A DNA stretch of 45,629 nt, from contig DASRMR010000021.1 in assembly GCA_035647815.1 (NCBI GenBank), forward strand, positions 1-45,629, in the 5' to 3' direction. Of this stretch, positions 1 to 7,862 are shown one piece after another. The position numbers and the translations under genes were made by a program. This stretch comes from JAAYRQ01 sp035647815. GTDB taxonomy: Bacteria > Bacillota > Syntrophomonadia > Syntrophomonadales > Syntrophomonadaceae. Each line of letters begins with the position of its first letter. The stretch's first letter is position 1. The notes under the pieces were generated by a model, which had not been told where the DNA came from, made no database searches, and saw nothing but the letters and a program-made list of their open reading frames with translations.

Positions 1-1101
1 TACACCTTGAATTACTCCATCTATACCAATTGTGTAACTAGTTAAATTCCCCATAGTATAACCATCTTGATGTTCAGCCCAAGCAGTAGAATTTGTTTCC
101 CATTGGGTAAGAGAACTAAAATCGATGTCAAGTTCGATATCACTAGCCCCATTAGTCATTTCTACTGTAAGTCGATTGGTAGGTGGAATAATTGAATAGG
201 TATTCCCATCAGTATGTGTATAAGTTTTAGGCACATTACCCTTTTCGTCAAAATATATTACATCCGCAATTGTTTTTGTATTAGTTAAGTCACCTGAACC
301 AGATGGCGGTGCTGGAAAGTCAGGATCAAACGAGACTTGACAATTCCATTTATTGGCAACTATGTTTGCTGTTGTAATATTTCCATCATTATCAATATAA
401 TTTATTTCTTGTTCACCTTCTATTGGGTTTTTGTAATACCTAAAATACACATCATGCTTATTACCTAAAGAGTCATAAATTTGCTTTGAAGTTATTACAA
501 CATTTTCCGTGTCAGAATCTGGATTAGAAACTTTCTTTAAATTTGAATTCAAATTCCCACTAAACTTCATCTCAGTAGTAGCTTGTGGTGCTACAGATCT
601 AAATGAAGATATATCTATAGGTTGGCTAGCTTTAACCGTATCAATTTCCCAGTTTCCACTACCATCATCACTAGCTTTATCAGCCATCCAACCATTTACC
701 CGGTAGCCATTAGCTAAACTATACATGTTGCCAAATTTATCAAAATCAAAGTTACCTGCTCTAGTATAGAATTTTTGTCCACCATTATCTACTATAAAAT
801 ATCCATTACCATCTATAGCTAAGTCTGTAGCTTTGTTGGTAGCAGCTGCAGGTGCTGGGGTGTGAATCTGGTCAATACTAGCAACTGACATACCTAATCC
901 GATCGACATAGGGTTAGTTCCTCCTCTGGCATCAGTCGGACTTGAACCACCCCTCATGTTTTGATATAAGGTGTCCTGGAAAACTACCCGGCTTTTCTTA
1001 TAGCCAGAAGTATTAACATTAGCAATGTTGTTACCTATTACATCCATCCTAGTCTGGTGGTTTCTTAAACCTGAAACCCCAGAATACATTGAACGCATCA
1101 T
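1..1101 (-). CDS. flgE: Flagellar hook protein FlgE (3' end cut by window)
   Basis: Hook subunit, polymerised outside the cell on the distal rod. The reading frame is open from an ATG at 1101 to the window edge, so the first 367 residues are visible and the C-terminus is missing. The N-terminus carries the rod/hook signature (SGLRNHQTRMDVIGNNIANV, then NTSGYKKSR), which forms the axial coiled coil, followed by DLAIDGNGYFIV and the exposed hook domains. An AAAGGAGGTC Shine-Dalgarno (SD) ends 9 nt before the ATG; a second ATG follows directly. It is the last visible gene of the fla operon. A Bacillus-type order predicts FliL/FliM-type genes beyond the edge. FlgE is preferred over FlgG/FlgF because it follows fliK-flgD, as in B. 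subtilis. The intergenic region just upstream is rich in hairpins. Confidence 0.93.
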   Translation of the reverse strand, partial: MMRSMYSGVSGLRNHQTRMDVIGNNIANVNTSGYKKSRVVFQDTLYQNMRGGSSPTDARGGTNPMSIGLGMSVASIDQIHTPAPAAATNKATDLAIDGNGYFIVDNGGQKFYTRAGNFDFDKFGNMYSLANGYRVNGWMADKASDDGSGNWEIDTVKASQPIDISSFRSVAPQATTEMKFSGNLNSNLKKVSNPDSDTENVVITSKQIYDSLGNKHDVYFRYYKNPIEGEQEINYIDNDGNITTANIVANKWNCQVSFDPDFPAPPSGSGDLTNTKTIADVIYFDEKGNVPKTYTHTDGNTYSIIPPTNRLTVEMTNGASDIELDIDFSSLTQWETNSTAWAEHQDGYTMGNLTSYTIGIDGVIQGV

Positions 1102-1144
1102 ATTATATGTGACCTCCTTTTTAGCTCTTGATTAGCATTACTTT

Positions 1145-1217
1145 AAAAAGCATGCTCTTTAATCTGGATGCTTCAATCATTCGGCATCCTAAGGCTTCCT
1201 CTAAGAGGTCCAGCCTT
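1145..1217 (-). other. Cluster of three hairpins between TIGR02530 gene and flgE
   Basis: Three consecutive inverted repeats fill the short gap ahead of flgE. The first is AAGGCT/AGCCTT with an inner CCTC/GAGG stem (1191-1217, overlapping the TIGR02530 stop codon). The second is GGATGC/GCATCC (1166-1189). The third is centred on AGCATGCT (1145-1160), and its minus-strand copy runs into TTTTT. They could form a partial terminator, an RNA-processing site or a stabiliser that sets the level of flgE mRNA relative to the upstream genes. The structures are seen in the sequence; the function is inferred. Confidence 0.5.
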
Positions 1218-1599
1218 ATACTATTACTGCACTATCAATATTAGTAAATACATTTTCTTTTAGGTTTTCTCCATCTATTGCAGTTATAACTGTATTGTTC
1301 TTAACACTTACTACTAATGCCAAGTCTTGCATTAGAACTAATGAGTCACGAGCGCCTTTTTCTCTAGCCTTAGCAACTGCATCAGTAATTTTTTCTAAAT
1401 CTGTCTCACTTAATGTTATATTTCGAGAATTAAGTCTTTGTTGGGCATGATTAGAAAATTTTAATTTAGGATTTAGTTTATTATCTAAAACTTGGGCAAA
1501 GCTATCATGTTTTTGTGGTACAGACTTCTTCGGTACCGGGCTTTGCTTAGGAGTTATTGGTTGTATCGGTTGCTGGGGGAAAAACATTTTATTCGGCAT
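1216..1599 (-). CDS. TIGR02530-type flagellar operon protein
   Basis: Small protein of about 127 aa with no assigned biochemical role, found between flgD and flgE in fla operons of Firmicutes and spirochaetes. The N-terminal 45 residues are proline/glutamine-rich and probably disordered. The C-terminal half holds the family core: FSNHAQQRLNSRNI, a helical stretch EKITDAVAKAREKGARDSLV, then VVSVKNNTVITAIDGENLKE. The gene overlaps the end of flgD. The start is uncertain: ATG at 1611 has GAGG directly against it, while ATG at 1599 has GGTGA five bases upstream, so 1599 is chosen. Family assignment rests on the C-terminal pattern plus position, and a link to hook-cap or hook-length control is only contextual. 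Confidence 0.75.
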   Translation of the reverse strand: MPNKMFFPQQPIQPITPKQSPVPKKSVPQKHDSFAQVLDNKLNPKLKFSNHAQQRLNSRNITLSETDLEKITDAVAKAREKGARDSLVLMQDLALVVSVKNNTVITAIDGENLKENVFTNIDSAVIV

Positions 1600-2167
1600 C
1601 CGCTTCACCATCCTCAGGTTTGATAATATCTAATAAACTATCTAATCGGTCTAAAATCTCAGTTAAAGCATTATTATTAACATCAACAGATTGACCCATT
1701 TCAAGAATGTTGTTAAATTCTACTTGGTGTTGACCAATAATATAAATAGGGCTACCATCTACCATCGATACTGATCCTACCACACCTGTTAATACTGTTT
1801 GATCCTCCGGAGTTAATTCATCTAAATCGGGGTTTATATAGGCTACTTCCCTACCGATCATATTGCTAGCCTGCTGTAACATGATACTAGGCATAAGCTG
1901 ATTAGTAATGGTACTTGCCATGTTTTCAAAACCTTTATTTAGATTTTGCATCTGTTCAAGTGAAGTAAAAGACGCCATCTGAGCTATTGATTCTTTAGTA
2001 TCCATAGGCTCTAATGGATCCTGATATTTTAACTCGGTAATGAGTATCTTCAAAAAGTCGTCTTTGCCTAAAAGGCCATTATCTTGTTGTACAGCCTTTT
2101 GGTTGTTTACTGTATTGTTTTGATTAGTATCCCAGGGAGCTGATGTCCATATCGCATTACTACTCAA
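1589..2167 (-). CDS. flgD: Flagellar hook capping/scaffold protein FlgD
   Basis: FlgD sits at the tip of the growing hook and assists FlgE assembly; it is absent from the finished flagellum. At 192 aa it is in the short range for the family. The conserved N-terminal region spans roughly residues 30-75 (LLGKDDFLKILITELKYQDP, then LEPMDTKESIAQMASFTSLEQM). The C-terminal part is a short beta-rich region followed by an acidic tail. The start is a TTG at 2167 preceded by AGGAGGTG about 5-7 nt upstream. The upstream fliK stop codon lies inside this ribosome-binding site, so the two genes are probably translationally coupled. Confidence 0.93.
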   Translation of the reverse strand: MSSNAIWTSAPWDTNQNNTVNNQKAVQQDNGLLGKDDFLKILITELKYQDPLEPMDTKESIAQMASFTSLEQMQNLNKGFENMASTITNQLMPSIMLQQASNMIGREVAYINPDLDELTPEDQTVLTGVVGSVSMVDGSPIYIIGQHQVEFNNILEMGQSVDVNNNALTEILDRLDSLLDIIKPEDGEADAE

Positions 2168-2178
2168 TTTTTCACCTC

Positions 2179-3579
2179 CTAAACTAGAAAACTCAGTGTT
2201 CCAGTTTCATATGTTTGGTAATATCCTAGGCCTGATTTATTAATCGGTATTTCTATATGAGTTTCGATATCATGTAAGTCTTCTATCTGTCCATCAGCCT
2301 GATAATTAGTAAAGTGGTTGGGGTTTTCCCATCTAGATTCTCTACCATCTTCAGACCCATCGAACAAACTACTATTATTCAATTGCACATTAACTTCGGT
2401 CTTTTCCACCCTTATTCCTTGTGATTCTAAAGATTGACGCAAGGTATTCATGTTGCTTTCTAGTAAGTTCTTGACTTGTATATTGTCAGTCATGAACCTA
2501 GCTGTTAGTATACCTCCCTCGACTGCAAGCCTGATAGTCATTTTACCCAGGTGTTCAGGTTTTAGATTAATCTTTATTTCTGAAGAATTTTGTTTTATTA
2601 ATAGTTCAGCTTTTTTCACTATCTGGTCTATAACTTCTTTAACTTCTACTGGTTTGTTATTAGCATTAGTCTGTAATAACTGATTATCAATCCTACTAGC
2701 TACAGTTTCTAGGCGATTTAAGTTAGCATTAGGAGTCTCATCATCACTAGTATTAGTTGCAGCTTGTTCAGAATTCGATGAGTTAGTTGTTACAGTAACT
2801 GGCGATTTAACTCCATTAATCCTGTTAGTTTCGGAATCCATAAGCTTCTTAATATCAGTCTGGTTCTGGCTAGTTTCTTGTTTTACCGTTAACTTTTCAC
2901 CTAAAGCCATTTTCTGATTTGCAACCACCTCTGGGTTTATCGGCTCTTTTACCATCTTGACAGTAGGTTTTTCTGCCTCATTAGCAAGTTTTTGGTTTTG
3001 TTGGACTGATTCTTGCTGTTCTTTTATCAAGTTGTTTGTCGCATTGTTTGTCACAGACTCTATTATCACTTCATCTTTAACTACATCTTGATTAGCAAAA
3101 GTTAATATTTGATTTACTATATTAGGTAAATCTGTTTTTAGAACTTCGACATCTTGGGTATCTAGTTCCTCTAATGGCGCAATCCCCATTTGTGCTAAAA
3201 TGTTGTTTACTAATTCTAAAATTTCTACCTCATCAGCACCTTCTGATAAGGCGACTAAGACCTTTTCTACATCAATATCTTCCAGCAATTGTAAGTCTAA
3301 CTTCGAAATGTCTTTACTGACATCCTTACTGACATCCTTACTAACATCCTTACTAACATCCTTACTAACATCTTTAATAGTTTCTTTAATAGTTTCTTTA
3401 CTAGTGTCTTTACTAGCCTCCTTACTTAATTCCTTATTATCAACTTTCGGCTTATTACTGTTTTTTAAAATGTTTTCAAATACGACTTTAGGTTTCTCCT
3501 TAGCCTGAGGCAAATCCTTCTTCTCCGAAGCAGGGGGAGAGAATTTGCAAGTAGAAAAAACAGCAGTACTCATTGCCAC
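2179..3579 (-). CDS. fliK: Flagellar hook-length control protein FliK
   Basis: FliK measures hook length and switches the flagellar export gate from rod/hook to filament substrates. About 466 aa. The N-terminal two thirds are low-complexity, rich in K, E, N, Q, S and T, with a striking Ser-Lys tandem repeat. The C-terminal part (about residues 320-400) is the globular Flg_hook domain: LLIKQNSSEIKINLKPEHLG, then KMTIRLAVEGGILTARFMTD. The longest frame begins with a GTG at 3591 that is itself part of the GGAGGTG ribosome-binding site. The GTG at 3579, about 9-11 nt downstream of that site, is therefore the likelier start. It lies between the MotE-like gene and flgD, and the gap upstream contains two hairpins. 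Confidence 0.9.
   Translation of the reverse strand: MAMSTAVFSTCKFSPPASEKKDLPQAKEKPKVVFENILKNSNKPKVDNKELSKEASKDTSKETIKETIKDVSKDVSKDVSKDVSKDVSKDISKLDLQLLEDIDVEKVLVALSEGADEVEILELVNNILAQMGIAPLEELDTQDVEVLKTDLPNIVNQILTFANQDVVKDEVIIESVTNNATNNLIKEQQESVQQNQKLANEAEKPTVKMVKEPINPEVVANQKMALGEKLTVKQETSQNQTDIKKLMDSETNRINGVKSPVTVTTNSSNSEQAATNTSDDETPNANLNRLETVASRIDNQLLQTNANNKPVEVKEVIDQIVKKAELLIKQNSSEIKINLKPEHLGKMTIRLAVEGGILTARFMTDNIQVKNLLESNMNTLRQSLESQGIRVEKTEVNVQLNNSSLFDGSEDGRESRWENPNHFTNYQADGQIEDLHDIETHIEIPINKSGLGYYQTYETGTLSFLV
3311..3430. repeat. Ten 12-bp tandem repeats inside fliK
   Basis: Ten consecutive 12-bp units of the type TCCTTACTAACA on the plus strand (three are identical and others differ at a few positions), encoding the four-residue periodicity KDVS/KETI/KEAS in FliK. 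The period is a multiple of three, so changes in copy number keep the reading frame and would lengthen or shorten the FliK linker. Confidence 0.85.
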
Positions 3580-3607
3580 TACGATATTCACCTCCTTTAT
3601 TTAAACT

Positions 3608-3653
3608 CCCTTAACAAGGGGCTAAGAGTAAAGACAACTTATCTTTACTCTTA
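3608..3653 (-). other. Intra-operon double hairpin upstream of fliK
   Basis: The gap between the MotE-like gene and fliK has a perfect 12-bp stem, TAAGAGTAAAGA/TCTTTACTCTTA with a 7-nt loop (3623-3653), and then CCCTT/AAGGG (3608-3620) just upstream of the fliK ribosome-binding site. There is no U-run after either stem on the coding strand. An mRNA processing or stability element is therefore more likely than a terminator. The stems are seen; the role is inferred. Confidence 0.5.
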
Positions 3654-3684
3654 ACACCTCGTATATATCTACTCCAACAGATCA

Positions 3685-4260
3685 CTAAGGGTTTGCGACT
3701 AGCATTTTCCTCGTAACTTCAGCTGCTTTTTCTTTGGACATGTTTTGCAATATTTCTGCTACTATATCAGCATTAAGTTCACTTAGAATACCTATTATAT
3801 GTTCCATTTCTAAGCGAGTAATTATTTGGGCAGCATCTTTGGCATTCATTTCTGAATAATATTTAGCCATATCTCTATATGCTGCTCGTTGGTTCTCTTG
3901 AAGTGTTTTGGTGGCAAATAGCTCTTCATTAAGATTTGCTACTTCCTCTTTTAGCTTTTCCTCACTTTCTCCTATTGCTTTAACTTCTTTTTCTAAATCT
4001 ATACTATAAGACTCGTTTTCTTGCAATTCTTCCTCTTTTTTATCGATAGTTTCTTTTAAACTTTTATTTTCTCTTTCGTAAAGAGCCATTTTATCTAATT
4101 CAGGAATATTTTCAGTCGGCATTATATTTCCTATCACTGGTATATCGACTAAAAAAGCTGGTGGCTTTAGTATATCTGTGAAAATTAATAAATAAAATAT
4201 TCCTACTGCTAATAGGAGGAATATTACAATTGATACTATAATTTTTAATCTGTTGTTCAT
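3685..4260 (-). CDS. MotE/YlxF-like flagellar protein, membrane-anchored coiled coil
   Basis: A 191-aa protein in the position of B. subtilis ylxF between fliJ and fliK. It has one N-terminal membrane segment (IIVSIVIFLLLAVGIFYLLI, about residues 6-26), a long predicted coiled coil rich in E and K (about residues 60-125), and a C-terminal MgtE-intracellular-like domain. That domain (YYSEMNAKDAAQIITRLEME, then ILSELNADIVAEILQNMS) resembles the FliG-like superhelical MotE fold. In proteobacteria MotE chaperones the stator protein MotC; the role here is inferred from family and context. An upstream ATG gives a longer frame, but ATG 4260 has GAGG at 9 nt and yields a conventional N-terminus (MNNRLKIIV). 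Confidence 0.78.
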   Translation of the reverse strand: MNNRLKIIVSIVIFLLLAVGIFYLLIFTDILKPPAFLVDIPVIGNIMPTENIPELDKMALYERENKSLKETIDKKEEELQENESYSIDLEKEVKAIGESEEKLKEEVANLNEELFATKTLQENQRAAYRDMAKYYSEMNAKDAAQIITRLEMEHIIGILSELNADIVAEILQNMSKEKAAEVTRKMLVANP

Positions 4261-4276
4261 TATCCTACACCTCAGC

Positions 4277-4711
4277 TTAAGATAAATTATTCCTAAAGTG
4301 ATTGTTAATAGCCATCTCATCAATTGCCTTTTGTTCTTCTAGACTGAACTCATGTAAATATCTTTGCCATTCATTTTCTCGTAATTTATTCAATGTTTTA
4401 GTTTCTTTTTTACATTCTAATAAGATGTTTCTTGCTATTTCCACCCTATCTTCTGCTTCGGCTAATCTTTTTTCTAAATCTTTTATGTCTTTTCTAATTA
4501 TAGGTATATATTCAATAAAAATTTTTGCTTTTTCATAAGATGATTTTCGGATATTATTTTCAAAAAAATCTAGTCTAATTTGTTTAGCTACTATGTCATC
4601 TGCAATAATATTTCTTTCCTGTACTTTTAATGCTAATTGTTCTATAGCTAATTGTTCTTGCCGAACAGAGATGTTCAGTTTAGTTTGTAATTTGAATACG
4701 AATTTGTGCAT
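4277..4711 (-). CDS. fliJ: Flagellar export protein FliJ
   Basis: FliJ is the central stalk-like coiled coil of the FliH-FliI-FliJ export ATPase complex and escorts cargo to the gate. The protein is about 144 aa and almost entirely charged alpha-helix, with no cysteine-rich or catalytic motif apart from one lysine-flanked Cys. The opening MHKFVFKLQTKLN matches the family N-terminus pattern (F.f.LQ..L). ATG 4711 is chosen because AGGG lies 6 nt upstream; ATG 4717 is an alternative two codons earlier. The gene directly follows fliI and is followed within 17 nt by the MotE-like gene. Confidence 0.85.
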   Translation of the reverse strand: MHKFVFKLQTKLNISVRQEQLAIEQLALKVQERNIIADDIVAKQIRLDFFENNIRKSSYEKAKIFIEYIPIIRKDIKDLEKRLAEAEDRVEIARNILLECKKETKTLNKLRENEWQRYLHEFSLEEQKAIDEMAINNHFRNNLS

Positions 4712-4730
4712 CCTCATCCCTATTTAATCC

Positions 4731-6062
4731 CTACTTATTCGTAATTTCTTTTAGAATTTCTAAGGTGTCAGAGTATTTTGCTTCCTGGAAAATCTCTTGT
4801 TTTATGAATCCGTGACATTTATCAATCAATAATATTGATTCATCAATATTAGGGTTAGAACCTTTTTTATAAGCACCTATTTCGATTAAATCTTTAGCTT
4901 CTTCATATGTGGCTAAAACACTGCGAAATTTATTAGCCATTCCCATGTGGCCATCACTAACTAAATCTATCATTACCCTACTTATACTTTCATTAACACT
5001 TATAGGCGGATATATGTTCATATTAGTCAAGTTTCTACTTAAAGCAATATGGCCATCAACTATCCCTCTAACTGCATCCGTAATTGGTTCGTTCATGTCA
5101 TCACCTTCTACTAATACAGTATATAGGCCTGTTATAGTGCCTACATCAGAAGTTCCTGCCCTCTCTAACAATCTAGGCAACAAAGCGAATACTGAAGGTG
5201 TATACCCCCTAGTAGCTGGTGGCTCTCCTATAGCTAAGCCTACTTCACGTTGTGCTAAAGCAAACCTAGTCAAAGAATCCATTAGTAAAAGGACATCTTT
5301 ACCTTGATCTCGAAAATACTCAGCAATACTAGTAGCTACAAAAGCACCCTTTAGCCTAATCAATGCGGGTTGATCAGAAGTGGCTACAACTACTACTGAC
5401 CTTGCAAGTCCTTCTTCACCTAAATCTCTTTCTAAAAACTCCCTAACTTCTCGACCTCTTTCACCGATAAGAGCAATAACATTTATATCAGCCTCTGTGT
5501 TTCTGGCGATCATACCCATTAAAGTACTTTTACCCACCCCACTACCAGCTAGTATTCCTACTCTTTGCCCCCTACCAATTGTAACTAGACCATCTATCGC
5601 TTTTACCCCAACTGGAAGTACTTCAGTTATCCTTTTTCTTTTCAAGGGGTTAGGTGGCCGGTTCATTACGGGGTAAGTTAATCTAGTATTAATCCTACCT
5701 TTGTCATCAATAGGTTCACCCATGCCATCTAAAACTCGTCCTTGTAGTTCCATGCCTACTTTTACTCTTAATGTAGTACCAGTAGCTATTAACTCACTGC
5801 CAGGTCCAATACCTTCTAAATTACCTAAAGGCATCAATAATATCTTATTATCTTTAAAGCCTACGACTTCGGCTGGTATTCTTTTTCTATCTGCATAATT
5901 AGTTTCAATAAAACAAAGTTCTCCCATGCTTACTCGTGGACCTGTAGCCTCAATAGTTAATCCTATAGCTTGAGAAATCTTACCTTTTAATTGGCAAGAT
6001 GGTATTTTTTCTAATACATCAAAATATTTCCCAAAGTCAATTTTATTATCGGTATTATTCAT
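4731..6062 (-). CDS. fliI: Flagellum-specific ATP synthase FliI
   Basis: Cytoplasmic hexameric ATPase that unloads and unfolds export substrates at the flagellar type III gate, related to F1-ATPase beta. 443 aa, full length. Walker A is GSGVGKST at about residues 173-180; Walker B lies in DVLLLMDSLTRF; the family signature EVGLAIGEPPATRGYTPSVF follows. The N-terminal beta-barrel (about residues 20-95) and C-terminal helical domain are both present. The start overlaps the 3' end of fliH by 8 bp, which implies coupled translation. Confidence 0.97.
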   Translation of the reverse strand: MNNTDNKIDFGKYFDVLEKIPSCQLKGKISQAIGLTIEATGPRVSMGELCFIETNYADRKRIPAEVVGFKDNKILLMPLGNLEGIGPGSELIATGTTLRVKVGMELQGRVLDGMGEPIDDKGRINTRLTYPVMNRPPNPLKRKRITEVLPVGVKAIDGLVTIGRGQRVGILAGSGVGKSTLMGMIARNTEADINVIALIGERGREVREFLERDLGEEGLARSVVVVATSDQPALIRLKGAFVATSIAEYFRDQGKDVLLLMDSLTRFALAQREVGLAIGEPPATRGYTPSVFALLPRLLERAGTSDVGTITGLYTVLVEGDDMNEPITDAVRGIVDGHIALSRNLTNMNIYPPISVNESISRVMIDLVSDGHMGMANKFRSVLATYEEAKDLIEIGAYKKGSNPNIDESILLIDKCHGFIKQEIFQEAKYSDTLEILKEITNK

Positions 6063-6852
6063 CTCCAGACACTTCCATTAGCCCTTTTTCAATGTTTTCT
6101 ATTTTTTTCTCGATTCTAGCATCAACAGAACCATTATCACTATCTATGAATGCTCCACCAACATTAATTCTGTTATCACCTTTTATATCAACACTTATAT
6201 CTTTGCTACCTATATCTGCTAAACTTTCATTATCCATAGATGCTAATAAGTTTTCTAGTTCTAAAGGATTAACATTAACTTTAACATTTTCCGGATTATC
6301 TAAATGCCCAATCGCTTCCCTTACTACATTAACAATAGATAGAGTATTAATGGTAAGTTCTGTTGCAATAATTTTTTTTGCTATAGCCATAATAAGCCTT
6401 ACTATATCTGGTTCAGCACTTTTTATGATGCCTAACTTCTTTTTTCTAGCTTCTTCTATGATTAACTCGCTCTGTTCTATAGCATGTTGTCTATCTGCTT
6501 CGATTTCTACATTTATTAATCTAAGACCTTCTTCATAACCATTTTCAATAGCTTCTTGCCTTAATGTTTTGGCTTCTTCATATACCTCGGTACGAATTAC
6601 ATCTGCTTCTTCTTGAGCATTAAAAATTATATTTCCTGCTTCAGCTTGAGCACTTTCTAATAATTCCAACACCATTTGTTCTGTTTCTTTTAATATCTGT
6701 TTTCCTTCAGCTTTTAGTTCATTTAATTCAGTTAGTGTACCGTCTGCATCAGGTACACTAACATTAATAGTCTTTTTTAATTCTTCTATATCAGTAAGCT
6801 CTATTAGTTTAGGTTTAGATGAAATCATAAAATTTTTAATAATTTTAGACAA
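6055..6852 (-). CDS. fliH: Flagellar assembly protein FliH
   Basis: FliH tethers and inhibits the FliI ATPase, and its C-terminal part is homologous to the F-type ATPase delta/peripheral stalk. 265 aa. The central part is a long E/A/Q-rich coiled coil (about residues 45-135) typical of the family. The C-terminal domain includes DIVRLIMAIAKKIIATELTI and the closing KGDNRINVGGAFIDSDNGSV motif. The start is a TTG at 6852 with GGAGGGG ending 8 nt upstream. It overlaps fliG by 8 bp and fliI by 8 bp, so fliG-fliH-fliI look like one translationally coupled unit. Confidence 0.92.
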   Translation of the reverse strand: MSKIIKNFMISSKPKLIELTDIEELKKTINVSVPDADGTLTELNELKAEGKQILKETEQMVLELLESAQAEAGNIIFNAQEEADVIRTEVYEEAKTLRQEAIENGYEEGLRLINVEIEADRQHAIEQSELIIEEARKKKLGIIKSAEPDIVRLIMAIAKKIIATELTINTLSIVNVVREAIGHLDNPENVKVNVNPLELENLLASMDNESLADIGSKDISVDIKGDNRINVGGAFIDSDNGSVDARIEKKIENIEKGLMEVSGDE

Positions 6853-7858
6853 TTATTTCATCCCCTCCACCTCTTGCAACAACAATCTCACCAGTATCTT
6901 CTAACCTTCTAATTATGTTTACTACCTGTTGTTGTGCTTCCTCTACATCACGTAGTCTAACAGGCCCCATAAATTCTATATCTTCTTTTAACATGTCGCC
7001 TGCCCTTTGTGACATATTAGTAAAGATCTTCTGTGAAACTTCATTGCTAGCACCTTTTAAGGCTAAGGCTAAGTCTTGACTTTCTACTTCTCTTAAGACT
7101 CTTTGTACTGAGCGATCATCGATAATAACAACATCTTCAAATACGAACATCAATTTCTTGATTTCTTCTGCTAGCTCAGGATCCTGTACTTCCATCGCTT
7201 CCATAATAGCTTTCTCAGTACCTCTATCAACTCTATTAATTATTTCCACAACTGATTTTATTCCACCTGCAATAGTCAGTTCTTGTGGTCCTAGTGAAGT
7301 TAATTTTCTTTCCAATACTCTCTCTACTTCTTTAATTATTTCGGGTGAAGTAGTATCCATCATCGCAATCCTCTTAGCTATATCAGATTGTTTTTCCTGT
7401 GGTAAGGCTGATAAAATGGCAGAAGCTTTATCAGGATCTAGATAAGCTAATATAAGTGCAATCGTTTGTGGGTGTTCAGTTTGAATAAAGTTTAAAAGTT
7501 GTGATGGTTCGGTCTTATGCATAAAATCAAAGGGGCGCACTTGTAGAGATGCGGAAATTCTCCCGATGATTTCTAGTGTCTTTTCCTGACCATACGCTCT
7601 CTCGAGTACTTCTTTAGCATAAGCAATTCCACCTTGCCCAATATATTGACTAGCAACACCCATCTCGAAAAACTCGCGATATATTTCATCTGCGTTTTCG
7701 GTTGATACATGCCTTATATTAGCTATTTCCAATGTCAACAATTCGATTTCTTCTTCGTTCATATGTTTAAAGATTTCGGCCGATTTCTCTGGTCCGAGAA
7801 ATATCAAAAAATTCGCTGCTTTTTGTTTGCCATTTAATTCTTTTCTAGTTGCTGCCAT
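6845..7858 (-). CDS. fliG: Flagellar motor switch protein FliG
   Basis: FliG forms the top of the C-ring, binding FliF with its N-terminus and the stator with its C-terminus, so it both generates torque and takes part in switching. 337 aa, the usual length. The EHPQ motif (128-131) in the middle domain is visible (TEHPQTIALILAYLDPDKAS). The C-terminal domain has the MFVFEDVVIIDDRSVQRVL segment and the charged torque-helix region LRDVEEAQQQVVNIIRRLED. The ATG at 7858 has GAGG 7 nt upstream, and this ribosome-binding site overlaps the fliF stop codon. Confidence 0.97.
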   Translation of the reverse strand: MAATRKELNGKQKAANFLIFLGPEKSAEIFKHMNEEEIELLTLEIANIRHVSTENADEIYREFFEMGVASQYIGQGGIAYAKEVLERAYGQEKTLEIIGRISASLQVRPFDFMHKTEPSQLLNFIQTEHPQTIALILAYLDPDKASAILSALPQEKQSDIAKRIAMMDTTSPEIIKEVERVLERKLTSLGPQELTIAGGIKSVVEIINRVDRGTEKAIMEAMEVQDPELAEEIKKLMFVFEDVVIIDDRSVQRVLREVESQDLALALKGASNEVSQKIFTNMSQRAGDMLKEDIEFMGPVRLRDVEEAQQQVVNIIRRLEDTGEIVVARGGGDEIIV

Positions 7859-7862
7859 TTAC

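Noticed and set aside
3311..3430. 12-bp repeats considered as protein-binding iterons
   Set aside because: They are in-frame coding repeats of fliK and have no origin features nearby.
5999..6538. 179-codon plus-strand frame opposite fliH
   Set aside because: A shadow of the strongly conserved fliH/fliI coding strand; no ribosome-binding site and serine/leucine-rich composition typical of antisense frames.
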